Below, one piece after another: positions 45,470 to 57,736 of a stretch of DNA of 64,000 nucleotides. Under the pieces are notes generated by a model. That model was not told where the DNA came from and ran no database searches. It was given only the letters and a program-made list of their open reading frames with translations. Within the stretch, counting starts at the first letter, position 1. The number at the start of each line of letters is the position of its first letter. Origin of the DNA: Hypericum androsaemum (taxonomy: Eukaryota; Streptophyta; Magnoliopsida; Malpighiales; Hypericaceae); contig OZ023181.1 in the NCBI GenBank assembly GCA_963995505.1, forward strand, positions 16,984,221 through 17,048,220, in the 5' to 3' direction. The translations under genes and the position numbers were made by a program.

Positions 45470-46132
45470 TAGGGATAACAATGGGTAGGGTAGGGTATGG
45501 GTAGGGTATTTGACTCATACCCTACCATCGACCCTACAAATTTTTAATTGTTAGATTCATACCCTACCCTCTTAGAGACCGATGGTCTTTAGGGTCCGAC
45601 CCTTTAACGTTCTGTATTTTGATAATTTTTAATGAAAAGTTAATTTTTATATAATATTTAAATAAATTCATGACATCTACAACGTTCCACGTCAACATTC
45701 AATAGAAAATTGATGAAACATCAAATTTTGTGATTTAATTTCAATAGTACAAGCTTTTTATTTTCGAGTTTGAAGTACATAAATAATTGAACAAAAGAAA
45801 TATATAAAATTTTGGCTTCTAGTGATTCATCATTCATCTTCTAAGCTGGTTGTGTAATAAAATAACAAATATGTTAAAGTTAACCATAAAGTATAGTATA
45901 TATATTATAATACAATCTAATTAGGGTAGACTCTAAAATATGGTAAGAATGTAAGGGTATGGTCTGACCCACACGGTCTAATTATAGATTCATACACTAC
46001 CCTAGACCCTACTTCTAAACATAGACCCATACCCATATCCTACCCTAGACCCAGTCAAAGTTAACATACCCTAGACCCGTAGGATAAAGGTAGGTTCCGA
46101 TCCTCAGGGTATGAGTATTTCTGCCATCTCTA
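45470..46132. mobile_element. complete hAT-type MITE, 663 bp, with exact 8-bp TSD
   Basis: Left end 'tagggataacaatgggtagg' and right end 'tactcata..ctgccatctcta' (complement 'tagagatggcag') form degenerate terminal inverted repeats. It is flanked by the exact duplication ccaactag (45462-45469 and 46133-46140). Subterminal 'ataccctaccct' and 'agggtaggg' words recur on both sides. No coding capacity. This is the reference copy for the fragments at 6610 and 21063. Confidence 0.9.
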
Positions 46133-46140
46133 CCAACTAG

Positions 46141-46691
46141 CTCCAAAACCATTACAAGATAGGTCTTTGAAAAGTGATAAAACTCTCTCAACAACTATTT
46201 ATCATTGCGTTCGCAAATACTCAAACTTATGACATAATTAAACTAAAATAACTATCTTACTAATTGATCTAAATATTTATCAATTATAAACAAGTATTTT
46301 TGTTTGCATTATGTTACAACTTGCCTTTTAAAAGGATAAAACCTAAGCCTTTCACGTAAACGCAATTACCTATTTTGACTGTCAATTCTTGATCTTCACG
46401 TTCTTTACTGTAAAGAGCTTGCTAATTTCTTTTTGAGTAATTCTATTATATTAAGTTGTAAATTTTTTAAATCTGATATAGAAAAAAAAAATTTGTATGA
46501 GTCGCTATAAATTAAACAAAAATATCAAATTTTAATTAATAGTTATATGAAATTGTAAATTTTTTTTTTGTTTTAATGGCAACATAAGTAAAGTTAAAAT
46601 ATTTATCGGAAGAATTTTGACACTTTTCAAAAGTATCACTCAACTCTAATATAGATTAATCGACTTAGTGAGTCGAATACAGGGATGGTAT
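46141..46691. other. intergenic, includes dispersed repeat copy 2
   Basis: 46155-46290 shares 'aaaactctctcaacaactat' with the repeat at 785-975. The rest is AT-rich with nothing recognised. Confidence 0.4.
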
Positions 46692-47458
46692 TATTGTATA
46701 TATTTACATTAATATATTGTATTTTGTCATCTAGTCTATTTTGTCATTTAGTAATGTCATAATACCACATTGGAAAGAGTAGATCTTAGACTTGGTACCA
46801 CATTGAAAAGAGTATGTCTTGGAGCTTGCATGAAGTACTATAAATAAGTGAGTCATTTTGGGTACTAATCAAGCTCATTTGAGCTTCCATCCATTATGGA
46901 GAGAAAACAATAGAAGTTTTATTAGTTCAATGTGGTACTTCTTGGAAGGGTGGCAGGATCGGATAAGAAGAATCGAACCCGTTCTTTTAAGGTATTCAAA
47001 AATTTTCAAACGAAAAGATATCTCTTTGTGAGTTGCCGCCTTCGGGAACAACAGTGGATTCTTGAGAAGTGTTGCAACCTTTTGGTGCAACGACTCTCTT
47101 CAAATGGATTGCTATAACTATTTGTTGCAACTTCCGAGTATCTATAAATACTCAGATGAGTTCGAGGGCAGAGATAATTGAAATCTTTCTCCTTTCTTTC
47201 ATACTGTCTTCCTTATCCAAACTTGCGAGTTCTTGCTTCACGAAATTTATGAGAGTATAACTTACGAATTTCTGAGACACATAAGTTTTGTATCCTGGAA
47301 GGTTAATTCCTTGAGAACCATTTACACCATATTGAGAGGAATTAATACCTTTAAAGAAAGCATTATTTTCGCTTTGCCTAGCCTATACTTTCTTTACTCT
47401 ATTACCCACATATATAGAACAGTTTTAAAGGTAATAAGCTTTTGCAATGTAGTCTGTA

Positions 47459-48314
47459 TTGGTGAAGGCACAGTTGAATGATGGAGACAAACTCGAGAGG
47501 CTGAATGGGTTGAACTATAAGCGTTGGAGTTTGAAGATGGAATATCTTTTGACAATTGCAAAGGTATTCTATATTCTGCCAAAAAATTATCCACAAGAAG
47601 TTACTGATACAGAAGCAACGGAGGAGCAAAAGACCGAATTAGCAAAGAAAGCGAATAAGTGGAGGAATGATGACTTCATTTAACGCTTCACAATTTTGCA
47701 GTCCCTGGACAACACACTTTTCAACGTGTTCTACATCCACAAGACGACTGCAGAACTTTGGAATGCTATAAAAAAGAGGTATGTCAATGAAGATGCTGGT
47801 AATAACTCATTTCTGGTTAATAAGTTTGTTGAATACAATATGGTGAATTCTCGACCGATCATCAATCAGGTCAATGAATTAAATGATATAGCAACAGTTG
47901 TGCTGATGCTAGTGAACTCATTTCTGAGACTTTTTAGGTTTTAACCAACATTGATAAACTACCACCTTCGTGGAAAGATTACCAAAAAAAATTGAAACAC
48001 AAGAAAAATATATCTCTTTGGATGAACTTCTGCAAAGTATTCAAATTGAGACCGAAAGTCTCAAAAGATATGATTCCATTTCTTTGAAGAATGATGGTGT
48101 GAATCATATTGATGATAAGAACCCTTCTGGGCATTCTTATTGCAACCACAGAAAGTTCAAAATGAGGAAGAATTTTCAAGAAGTTGGGAATGAAAATAAG
48201 AAGAAGAAGAAAAAGGTCAGTTGCTTTGTGCGTGGCAAACATGGTCACTATGCTAAGAATGTCGTCACCAAAAACGTGACAAGAAAAAAGAACAAGCAAA
48301 TATTGTTGACGTAA
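47459..48314 (+). pseudogene. copia gag remnant
   Basis: Three consecutive frames: 'KLERLNGLNYKRWSLKMEYL' (capsid start, UBN2-like), 'TTAELWNAIKKRYVNEDAGN', and a final frame with 'CFVRGKHGHYAKNV', a CCHC knuckle whose second and last cysteines are lost. A stop after 'NDDFI' and a frameshift near 47945 break it. Confidence 0.85.
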
Positions 48315-49690
48315 AAGATTTTTTGGCTGTTATGTCTCAAATATGTCTTACCAATTACAGTACTACAGATTGGTGAATTGACTCAGGTGCTACCTGTTAT
48401 GTCACACCAAACTAGAGTCTATTCAAGACATATTAAGTGACGAAAGAATTCAAATCCGTCTACATGGGAAATGCTTCTTCAAGCAAAGTTTTTGGCATAG
48501 GAACCGTTGTTCTTTCTCTCACGTTAGAAATAATATTTTTTCTGAAAAATGTGTATCTGTCCATAAATTAGGTGAAAGTTGTTTCACAGTATCCTTTGGT
48601 TCCCAAGTGATGTCTGTCACTAAGAAAGAGAAATTTGTTAGAAAATGCTACATGAAAGATAATATATACTTGTTAAATATTTACTACAATAAAGCCACAT
48701 ATTCTTCTTATTTTTTGGATTATTTATTTAATGTTGATGAACAAGTTAATTAGCATTATAGACTAGGATATATTGAAATAAATGATATGAGTCGCATGAT
48801 AAGAAATGAATTAATTACTAAGTCTTCTAAAATTTTTACTACAAATACTTGTGAATGTTGTGCTAAATCTAAGTTGACTAAAACTTTGTTTAAAAGTATT
48901 GTTAGATAACCTAGTTTACTTGAGTTAATTTATACGGATATTTGTGATAATAAAGAACATATTACTAGTAGTGATAAAGATATTTTATAACATGTATTCA
49001 TGATTACTCTAAGTTTATTTATGTGTATTTGTTTAAAATCAAATATGAGGCCTTTAATAAATTCAAAATCTTTAATGAGAATGTAGAGAATAAAACCAAT
49101 TTAAGGATCAAATATTTGAGATTGGATAGTGAATATTTATTTAACGAGTTTATTTTATTTTTATTTACAAAATAGAATTGTTACCAAATTTTCAGCCCCT
49201 AATTTTTCACTACAAAATTGAGCAGTCGAAAGAAAAAATATATCCTTAATAGAAATGGTTAGTGTGATGGTTATACATTCAAAGCTACCAATGAGTGATT
49301 GGGGAGAGACACTATTGAGTTCTTGTTATATTAGTAACATGATTCATTCTCTAATCCGCTATCACTAGCTTTAGGAACTATAGATCTAGTAAACAATAAA
49401 AATATGAAAACTCCATATGAATTATTTATTGGATATAAGCCTATTGCTAAATATCTAAGAGTATGGTGGTGTACTACGTATGTGTTGGAGGCTACTCTAA
49501 AAAGGCCAAAAATTGGTAGTAAAGTTGTGAAATTTAATTTTATTGGTTATTCTACTATGAGTAAAACAAATAGATTTCTTAGACTTTGTAACAATGGTGT
49601 ATTTGAAGTTGCTCATGCTATAGTTTATGAACATTCAAATCATGAAGATTTATCCCTTATGACAAAACTTCTCGGCTGCGAGTGAAGTTT
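48315..49690 (+). pseudogene. copia protease and integrase remnant
   Basis: 'IDSGATCYVT' near 48375 is the aspartic-protease active site. The integrase zinc/GAG-pre-integrase region follows, with 'CECCAKSKLTK' (about 48850), then core remnants with several stops. 'TPYELFIGYKP' and 'YLRVWWCTTYV' (49404-49480) mark the integrase C-terminal part. Confidence 0.75.
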
Positions 49691-49759
49691 GAAAAAGAAA
49701 CTCAAAACTAATGGTAGTATTGACAAGTACAAAGTGAGGCTGGTAGTCGACAGGAGGAG

Positions 49760-51037
49760 ATCGATTATTTTGTGACATTTTTTCCATTTTCTAAATTTAC
49801 ATCTATTAGAACCATATTTGCGATTGCATCTATTTATGGATTGGAGGTTCATCAAATTGATGTTAAAACTACGTTCTTAAATAGAGACTTGGATCATAAA
49901 ATTTATTTGCATCAATCGGAAGGCTATGTTGTTAAGGGTGAAGAACATAAAGTCTACAAATTAAACAAGTCTATTTATGGGCTTAAACAAGCACCAAGAC
50001 AATGGTACAAAAAGTTTAAGCAAGAGATTAAAAGGTTTAGATTTAAGAGTAGCAAAGTAGAAAGTTATGTTTTTACTGAAGTTACTATTGAGTATAAAGT
50101 AGTAGTGACTTTATATGTTGATGACTTGTTTATCTTCGGTTCGGACATGAAATGCGTAAATGAAACTAAAGATTTCTTGAAGCAAGTTTTTGACATCAAG
50201 TATTTAAGTCACGTGGATGTCATATTGGGTGTCAAAATACCCAAAAGGGTGGAACTTATATTGTAACACAATCTCACTACATTGAGAATGTGTTGAAGAA
50301 GTTTGATTACTTTGACAAATCGGACAGTACAAGTCATATCAATCCAAACGTGAAATTGGTTCCTAATAAAGGACAAGTTGTAAATCAAGAAGAATATGCC
50401 AAAATAATTGGCAGTATTATGTATGTGGTGAATCATACAAGACCAGATCTTTCGTGTCCTATTGGCATATTGAGTAGATTTACTAGCAATTCAGGTGAAG
50501 AATATTGGAAGGAACTAGAACGAGTACTAAGGTACTTGAAATCAACAAGAAATTATAGTCTTCATTATAAATGTAACTCATCCACACTTGAGTATTTTAG
50601 TGATGCAAATTGGGCATCTGATATGAATGACGCTAAGTCAACTAGTGGATAGTTATTCACAATTAGATGTGTCATAGTTTCTTAAGCATCAAAAAAGAAA
50701 TTTTGTGTGATCTTTTTTGGAATCTGAATATATAGTCATGTCAATGGTAGGCAAAGAACTTATGTGGTTTAAAAGATTCATAAGAACTATTCCTTTTATA
50801 GAACCAAAGAATGATCATATAACTTTGTATTGTGACAATCGAGATGCCATTCATAATGCAAAGAATGAGAGAATATCGAATCATAGTAAATACATTGTTA
50901 TGCGATATAATCATATTAGAAGTATGGTTAAAAAAGAAAAAATAATACTTGAGTATCTCCCGACAAATCAAACGCTAGCAGACATATTAACAAAGTCTTA
51001 TCGAGAGATAAGATCAAAAAGGTCATGCGAGGTATGA
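49760..51037 (+). pseudogene. copia reverse transcriptase and RNase H remnant
   Basis: 'VHQIDVKTTFLNRDLDHKIY' and 'SIYGLKQAPRQWYKKF' are RT landmarks, with the catalytic 'LYVDDLFIFGS' box intact near 50115. After a frameshift at about 50265 come 'HTRPDLSCPIGILSRF' and 'YFSDANWASDMNDAKSTSG'. RNase H ends with 'YCDNRDAIHNAKN' and 'QTLADILTKSY'. Only two or three breaks disable an otherwise complete domain. Confidence 0.9.
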
Positions 51038-52361
51038 GACTATTACCGATAGAATTGATGTCTTGATTAGAACTAACTCTATCTTAACGTACAAGTTATA
51101 TACTTGGCACCTTGTGTATTAGATTTAAAAAGGTAATTCAATATTAGACATTGGCAAAATAAAAACTTGGATACATTTCAAAGTACAAAACTTGAAAATA
51201 CTGGGGGTGATACTATTTCGAAAGCTCCTTATCTGACCTACTTCTAGTTACCACAATAAGTAGAGTTTGAATTTAAAATTCTTAATAGTCTTATAACTTT
51301 GTAGAATTCGTTGTGAACATTTTTGATAAGTCTACCTATGCAAGTAAAGAAGTGAGAGGCCATTTCTTACGTATTATCTTGGTAAGATCCTAGAGTACTT
51401 GTGAACACCATAATTGAACATAAGGTCCAATTCAAACATGCTCCCAGAGAATAAAGAAGCAAGAAATTATACGCGACGCAAATATAATTCTTTAGAGTTT
51501 CATGTTCAAATCATAAGTTAAAAATTTAGTACACTTCATGGCTATTAGTGAGTAATGCAAGTTATATTATGTAAATTAGGGAGACATTGTTGTATATATT
51601 TACATTAGTATATTGTATTTTGTCATTTAGCTTTATCTCAATACCACATTGTAAAGAGTATGCCTTGGACTTTGTACCATATTGGAAAGGGTATGTGTTG
51701 GAACTTGCATGAAGTATTATAAACAAGTGAATCATTTTGGGTACTAATCAAGCTCATTTGGTCTTTCATCCATTATGGATGGAAACTAATAGAAACTTCA
51801 TTGGTTCAAATTTTATATATATTTATATATATAAGAAATAAAGAAAGAAAACAAAGAAATAAATAAATATTTAATAAATAGAAGGAATGGTGGCAGGATC
51901 GGATATGCACAACCGAATCCGTCCCTTCAAGGCAGTCAAAAAATTTTAAATGAAAAGGTGCCTCTTCGTAAGTTTCTGCATTAGAGAACAACGACACATT
52001 CGTGAGAAGTGTTGCAACCTTATGGTGCAAGGAATCTCTTTGAATGGATTGGTACAACTTTTCATTACAACTCTCGAGTATCTATAAATACTCAGATGAG
52101 TTTGAGGGCAGAGATACTTGAAACATTTCTCCCCACTTCTTTCTTTCTTACTGTCTTTCTTATCCAAACTTGTGAGTTTTTGCTTTACAAAATTTGTGAG
52201 AGTGTAATTTATGAATATCTGAGACACATAGGTTTTGTACTAGAAGATTAATTCTTTGAGAAATAATTATACTATAGTGGGAAGAATTAATAAATTTAAA
52301 GAAATTATCATTTCTCGGTGTGAGCAGCCTATACTTTCTTTACTTCATTACCCACCCACGT

Positions 52362-53510
52362 TGTTAGAAATTCAGCAACTAAAGAACAAACGTGCAAAGA
52401 ACAAGGACATAAGATATAACGTGGTTCATCCTAATGCCTACGTTCACGGAGATAAATTAGAACTTTTATTGATGGATCCGAGTCACAAAGTCATACAAAA
52501 CTCTTGGGTAACATGCCTTTATATAGAGGCAAACCTGTGTACATTAAGTAATCTATTTAGGTCGAATTAGGAGTCCAAAATAAAATAGGAAAATAATTCA
52601 TCTTTTACTTATTCCTCGACAAACTCAACAATCTCCACCTTGGCGAGAAATCATCCTGTGGACAAACTATGAAGCTCCATCCGAAATTCAACAAAACTCC
52701 ACCTTAAAGAAACACAGCCCCATGAAGAGATGAGATCTTGCAAGACCAATCTGACTCCACCGATTCTACCTCGGACCATAGATACACCGCCATCAATAAG
52801 ACCATCTCAACTTTTTCACCACCTTTGTTCAATCACTTGGAGTCAGCCCCTAAGCTCGAGTTTTTGAGCTTGCTTGGCATCATCCCTCCAACCTCTATTG
52901 AATTTCAACTAGCAAGTCCACCTGCTGAAGCAACCTTGCGACTAATAGATACGCTCTCTATTTTCATATCAACCCCATGCTCTGCAACCTCGAACTGCTT
53001 TTCTGCTGAGTCTTCTTGCCTCAAACCAATGCTATGTGCCATAGCATACAAACGACAAACTTTTGTTCCACCAAGTAGAACCCTTGATATACCACGAACT
53101 CTACCGTTCGGCCTTGAGTGAGATACTCGATTCGCCTATGGTGCTATCAATGGCTTCGCATTCCCCATGCAAAACCTACCAAAGACCTTTGACGTGCACG
53201 TGCCTTTAGACAACCATAGCGGGAACTTGCTAACTTTGTCTCCGCGAATCCCAACTCCACTCAAATCATTCATGTTAAGTCTTCGCTCCATCACAGAAGA
53301 GCTTTTCTCCCCTCCATCGGAACCCAACGAGGTGACTCCACCTACAACCGTGTTCCCCACTAACATATAGGTGTTCCTAGCATCCCTTTCACCCTTCCAT
53401 CAATAAAAGTTATCATTTTTATCCATAGATGTAGGCATTAGGCCGAACCACGTTATATCTTATGTATGTGTTCTTTGCGCGCTTATTTTCTAGTTGCTGA
53501 ATTCCTAACA
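52362..53510. mobile_element. two copies of a copia LTR end in inverted orientation
   Basis: 52362-52630 is a complete small LTR (269 bp) on the minus strand: in that direction it starts tgttgag after the purine tract 'ccaaggtggagat' and ends 'gaatttctaaca'. 53395-53510 is the last 115 bases of a related LTR on the plus strand, ending 'gaattcctaaca'. The shared words are 'caataaaagtt', 'gtaggcattagg' and 'ataagatataacgtggttc' (complement). The 750 bases between have open frames on both strands (52738-53121 +, 53136-53366 -) with no recognised domain. Confidence 0.7.
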
Positions 53511-54420
53511 CACGTATATATAATAAGTATAAGCCTCAATACTTATAAAAAAAAGTATAAGGCTCAATAATTTATCTGTATTTAACAGTTGAAAGAAGAG
53601 AAAATAAAAGATAGCGACCGGTTGGGAATTGGATTCGAGGAAGCCAGGCTGCCCTCCATTCTTTTTCTGTCATATTGCTATTTCCAATTTCGCTTAAAGT
53701 AACCAAAAAGGAACGGCCGCTCCCACTAACAAATTAAAACAATTCGCCGAGCTGGCACAAAACGCCAAGATTGGTCGCCGAATCGGAAAGCGAATTGTTA
53801 TTGCCTACCTTGCGTTTTGGTCGGATAATCTCTTTTTTTTCCAAAGCCTCAATACTATTATCTTTTATATTTGGAAACCGCATGTTTCAAAAATTTCAAG
53901 AGATATAAATTTCTCCCTCTTTAATTTTGGCAATACAATATTTTCATGTCTCAGGCGTAATAGTTATAATTTAATTTGAATAATTATGATCAGTTGGTAT
54001 ATTAATATCATCTTATTAAACTAAAATAATATAGTAGCTTTTTTTTTGTGAATTAATATAGTAGCTGATGTAGACTTCTGATGATCTAAATAGTTTATAC
54101 TTTATTTGTACCATCAAGTCCAACTTTCCAGCCTGTAAAAACCCTTCTTTCCTTCGTTTACCAACAAAAGAACACTCGGAGGCGCTGCGCTTAACGGCCA
54201 TTCCTCCAACCGACAAGTGCCGGTCAATACATCCCAATCTTCCTTGTCCCCTTGACCCATTACCTGTACGGAATCCCGGCCAAGGAGCGTCCCGTTCGGA
54301 TTATTGTCCCTAAACAAGATTTGCTTTAGGCAAATGCACACGCCTCCCCCCTTAACTAAAGGCACTTTCCATTAACCTTCCTCCGTGCCTCGAATCGTTC
54401 CATCGTCCAGTGGGAGTGGG
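53511..54420. other. intergenic, unassigned
   Basis: Mostly AT-rich. 54016-54365 has GC-richer DNA with open minus-strand frames ('GTLLGRDSVQVMGQGDKEDW') but no recognisable family, no start context and no splice-supported continuation, so no gene is called. Confidence 0.35.
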
Positions 54421-54424
54421 TGAG

Positions 54425-55918
54425 GACGGATTGAGTGGGGACTAATAAAAAGTTGTCCATAGGTGGGGACTAGATTTAGAGCCCTCAAATTCGATTTTTA
54501 AAAAAAAATTTACATCCAATGGTCAATAACCAATCAGGGACATTTTTGACTTTTTAAACAAAAAACTAGGTTAAACCAACTATCTTTCTTCCTCTCCCAC
54601 CCTCTCTTTCACTAATTAAAAAATCTCTCCCTCTCCCTCTCTCTCTCTCCTCTCTCTCTCTCTCTCCCCCCAAACCAAAGAACCACCCACCTCCGGCACA
54701 GGTGTTGGCGACGGATCTGCTGGCCGAGTCCCGTCCGCTGCTGCCCGGCGTCACCCCGTCGTCGAGGAGAGAGAGAGCTCGGCGGAAGAAGAAGGAGCCG
54801 TCAAGGAGAGAGAGAGAGAGAGAGCTCGCGGAGAGAGAGAGCCCACGAACCCGCACCGTGCCTAGAGGAGACGTGCTCGCCATCGCTCGTCCGTCGCCTG
54901 GAGTACCGCCGTCGCTTGCTGTCTGTGAAGAAGAAGAAGAAACGACGGAAGGAGAATACAGTAGTAATATTGGTTTTCTACGGTAGTGATAATGGTTTTC
55001 TATAGTAGTGATATTGGTTTTCTACAGTAGTGATATTGGTTTTCGCCTGTATGATATTGGTTTCAGTCGCTGATGATATTGGTTTGAGTATGTATTAATA
55101 TTGGTTTTCAGATGTAATGATATTGGTTTGAGTACGTACCGATATTGGTTTTTGTCTATACTGATATTGGTTTTACTCTGTACTGATATTGGTTTCAATC
55201 GCTAATAATATTGGCTTGAGTATGTATTGATATTGGTTTGAGTATATCTTGTTATTGATTTGATTACCTATTGATATTGGTTTTAGTACATATTGACATT
55301 GGTTTTAGTCTGTACTGATATTGGTTTTCAGATGTACTGATATTGGTTTGAGTACGTACTGATATTGGTTTGAGTACGTACTGATATTGGTTTGAGTACG
55401 TACTGATATTGGATTTGAGTACGTACTGATATTGGTTTGAGTACGTACTGATATTGGATTTGAGTACGTACTGATATTGGTTTGAGTACGTACTGATATT
55501 GGTTTGAGTACGTACTGATATTGGATTTGAGTACGTACTGATATTGGTTTGAGTACGTACTGATATTGGTTTGAGTACGTACTGATATTGGTTTTCTATT
55601 GTATTTTTCGTTCTTTGGTTTTTTGAGTTTATTTAAAAAATAATAATCTTGTAGGTGGTAGAATTTTTGAAATTGACAATAATTTAATGAGAGAGAGAAA
55701 GAATCCCTTCCTATTTTAACGTGATATTGGTTTATTTATTGTTTTTACCTTTTTAGTCTTTCCATAAAATGTGTGCCAGCTAATTTTCCATCTCTCCTTT
55801 TGTTTTTATTAGTTTTCCAATTTTACCCTTAATTATTTGTTAATACCTAGATTGCCACAATCTTCCTTTTAGTCCCCAAATTTGGGGATTAGCCTTGTCC
55901 CCATAGAATCTGCCCCCG
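54425..55918. mobile_element. TIR element with minisatellite (family B, copy 2, reversed)
   Basis: The right end (complement 'cagattctatggggacaagg') corresponds to the left end of the copy at 33632. The left end ('ggattgagtggggactaata', 'aaaagttgtccata') corresponds in complement to that copy's right end. It has the same internal order: GC-rich segment with CT/GA runs (54620-54950), then the minisatellite, then AT-rich DNA. No exact target duplication was found ('gggagtggg' and 'gggtggggg' are the nearest), so the limits are approximate. Confidence 0.8.
54965..55590. repeat. minisatellite, unit 22 bp
   Basis: About 28 units of 'gatattggtttgagtacgta' and variants. The segment 55340-55590 is highly homogeneous, with 22- and 23-bp unit variants (ggtttg/ggatttg) alternating in a higher-order pattern. 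The core is the complement of that at 34023-34760. Confidence 0.94.
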
Positions 55919-56358
55919 GGTGGGGGGTCTAAAAAAATTACCAAAAACAAAAGAAACAGTCCTTTAATAAAATTTAATTTAATCAGAGATTAAATTTTCC
56001 TTTTGTGGGTTGGGCTCAAATTCGTTGGTACGGTTGTTGAGGGGTAGGGGGGCTGTATTTAATGAACAGAAGATACGACGAAAGATCGTCCGTATCCGTT
56101 TCGGTTGATCGTATACCTACCGCCTAATACTTTCTGTTTTTTATTTCCGAAATTACCAATACTAAATTATATATTCTATAATTTTTAATTAAATTTTATC
56201 GTTATTATATCTTAATTGCTGGAATTCAAAACTTCCAGTTAAACAGAATAATATCTCTTGAACAAATATGTATTTTTTATAGGTAAAAAATTTATTGACT
56301 GGGATGTGTGCGATTTTTATATTCATTTGGATTTTCATGTATCCCCTTTTTATTTTTT
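55919..56358. other. intergenic, nothing recognised
   Basis: AT-rich DNA between two TIR elements, with no supported gene. Confidence 0.4.
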
Positions 56359-57736
56359 GGGCAAATTACCCTCACATCCCTGTACTTTGGTCACCCTGCC
56401 CCTAGGGTTCCTGGCTTTTGGAAAATGATTGTCCCGTCCCTAAGTTTTGATGATAATAGACTCTCGGATCCCTGGAGCCAGAATATTCCATATTCTCCGG
56501 TGAACCCCCACCTGAAATGACCAAAATGCCCTCTCACTTAAAAATCAAAAAAATCCTCTCCTTCTACCTTCACCTTCTTCTTCCTCCCAACTTTTAACCA
56601 AAACTAAACTTTAGAATCAAAATTTAAATAACCCTAATTTTATAAACTCCAATTTCAATTAACACCAACTAATCTAATCTCTTCAATTCTAATTAACAAC
56701 AACTAATCGATTCAAGTCCAACACCATCTTCTTCCTTGCGTCTTCTTCCAACACGATCTTCTTCCATGCGTCGAGGCCCTAATTAGCCATATTCCAAAGA
56801 GACAAATCGATTCACAAATCTAGGTCCCAAATTAAACCTCCCAAATTATTGTTCTTGGCAGACCCACCCGACACCCCATCTCCGCCTCCGATTTTAATAA
56901 AAATAATAAGCTAGGAGGACGAGAAGGACAGCCGTGATGGAAAAGACAGCTAGGAGGACGGCCGCAACGGAGAGGTGAGCGAGGAGGATGGCCGCGACAG
57001 AGAGGTGAGCGAGGAGGACGGCCACGACGGAGAGGTGAGCGAAAATAGGGCATCCTCCTCGAGGGGGGCGGAGTCGCCGTAGAGTCGTGGACGCCGGCAG
57101 CGGCGTCGGTAGTGTACCGGGTTGCTCTTCTTCTTCTTCTTGGACGCATGCGTTCTTGAAGAACAACAAAACCCATGGCTTCTGCCTTGCAATAATCACT
57201 ACAAACCCAAATCTGCAACACTAGAAAGAGCAAAAGTAGGGTTCTATGAAAACTACATGTCATCTTGTAATCCCACATATATGTTGCTATGGAGCATCTT
57301 CAGTTAATAATTAGGGTTCGAATCTCTGGTTTTTTAGTTTTTCAAAGAGCGGTGCTATCTTCTTCCTCGAGTTTTCTCCGTCCTCCTCGTCACTTTGGAC
57401 ATAAATGGGTTTTTTGCTTTTCTGGGTTTTGATTGGTTAAAGTTTGAACTTTGTTGATGGGGATCGTCAAGTGTTCTAATTAAAAAGGGCCAGTACAATT
57501 CAAATGGGGGTGGGGAAGAAGATAAAGTGAGGAAGGAAGAGATTTAATTTTTTTAAGTGGGAGGGGCATTTTGGTATTTTCAAATGGAGTATCGCCGGAG
57601 AATATGGAATATTCCGGCTCCAAGGACCCGATAGTCTATTATCATCAAAACTTAAGGACGGGATAATCTTTTTCCAAAATCCAGGGACCCTAGGGGGAGG
57701 ATGACCAAAGTACAGGAATGTGAGGATAATTTGCCC
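56359..57736. mobile_element. MULE (family A) with exact 9-bp TSD
   Basis: Left terminus 'GGGCAAATTACCCTCACATC' and right terminus 'GTGAGGATAATTTGCCC' are inverted. The roughly 160-bp TIRs share 'ttgatgataatagactctc' and 'tattctccggtgaa' wording with the Pack-MULE at 31642. It is flanked by the exact duplication ttatttttt (56350-56358 and 57737-57745). The interior has a GC-rich block with an open minus-strand frame (56832-57278) and no transposase. Confidence 0.92.
56832..57278 (-). CDS. unrecognised ORF inside the MULE, possible captured sequence
   Basis: 148 codons starting with a hydrophobic stretch ('FHRTLLLLFLVLQIWVCSDY') that resembles a signal peptide, then Arg/Pro-rich repeats caused by a 33-bp minisatellite (three units, about 56940-57045, 'cggagaggtgagcgaggagg'). 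The family is unknown. The signal-peptide-like start next to low-complexity sequence would fit a captured first exon, but chance is not excluded. Confidence 0.25.
   Translation of the reverse strand: MWDYKMTCSFHRTLLLLFLVLQIWVCSDYCKAEAMGFVVLQERMRPRRRRRATRYTTDAAAGVHDSTATPPPSRRMPYFRSPLRRGRPPRSPLCRGHPPRSPLRCGRPPSCLFHHGCPSRPPSLLFLLKSEAEMGCRVGLPRTIIWEV

Larger units (their letters stand above)
46692..52354 (+). mobile_element. decayed copia LTR retrotransposon with both LTRs
   Basis: Similar direct LTRs at about 46692-47410 and 51588-52354 flank gag, protease, integrase, reverse transcriptase and RNase H remnants in copia order. The 3' LTR starts tgttgtatat after a purine tract 'gggagacat'; the 5' LTR start has mutated to tattgtatat. 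The 3' LTR carries an extra AT-rich insert of about 80 bases (51810-51890). Both LTRs contain 'tctataaatactcagatgag', a TATA element. Multiple stops and frameshifts in every domain show it is dead. No convincing target duplication or primer-binding site was found. Confidence 0.9.

Noticed and set aside
46692..52354. Endogenous pararetrovirus rather than retrotransposon
   Set aside because: The domain order (integrase before RT), LTRs and absence of movement-protein-like sequence identify a copia element.
54016..54365. Possible small gene on the minus strand
   Set aside because: Two overlapping frames, no recognised domain, signal or splice support.
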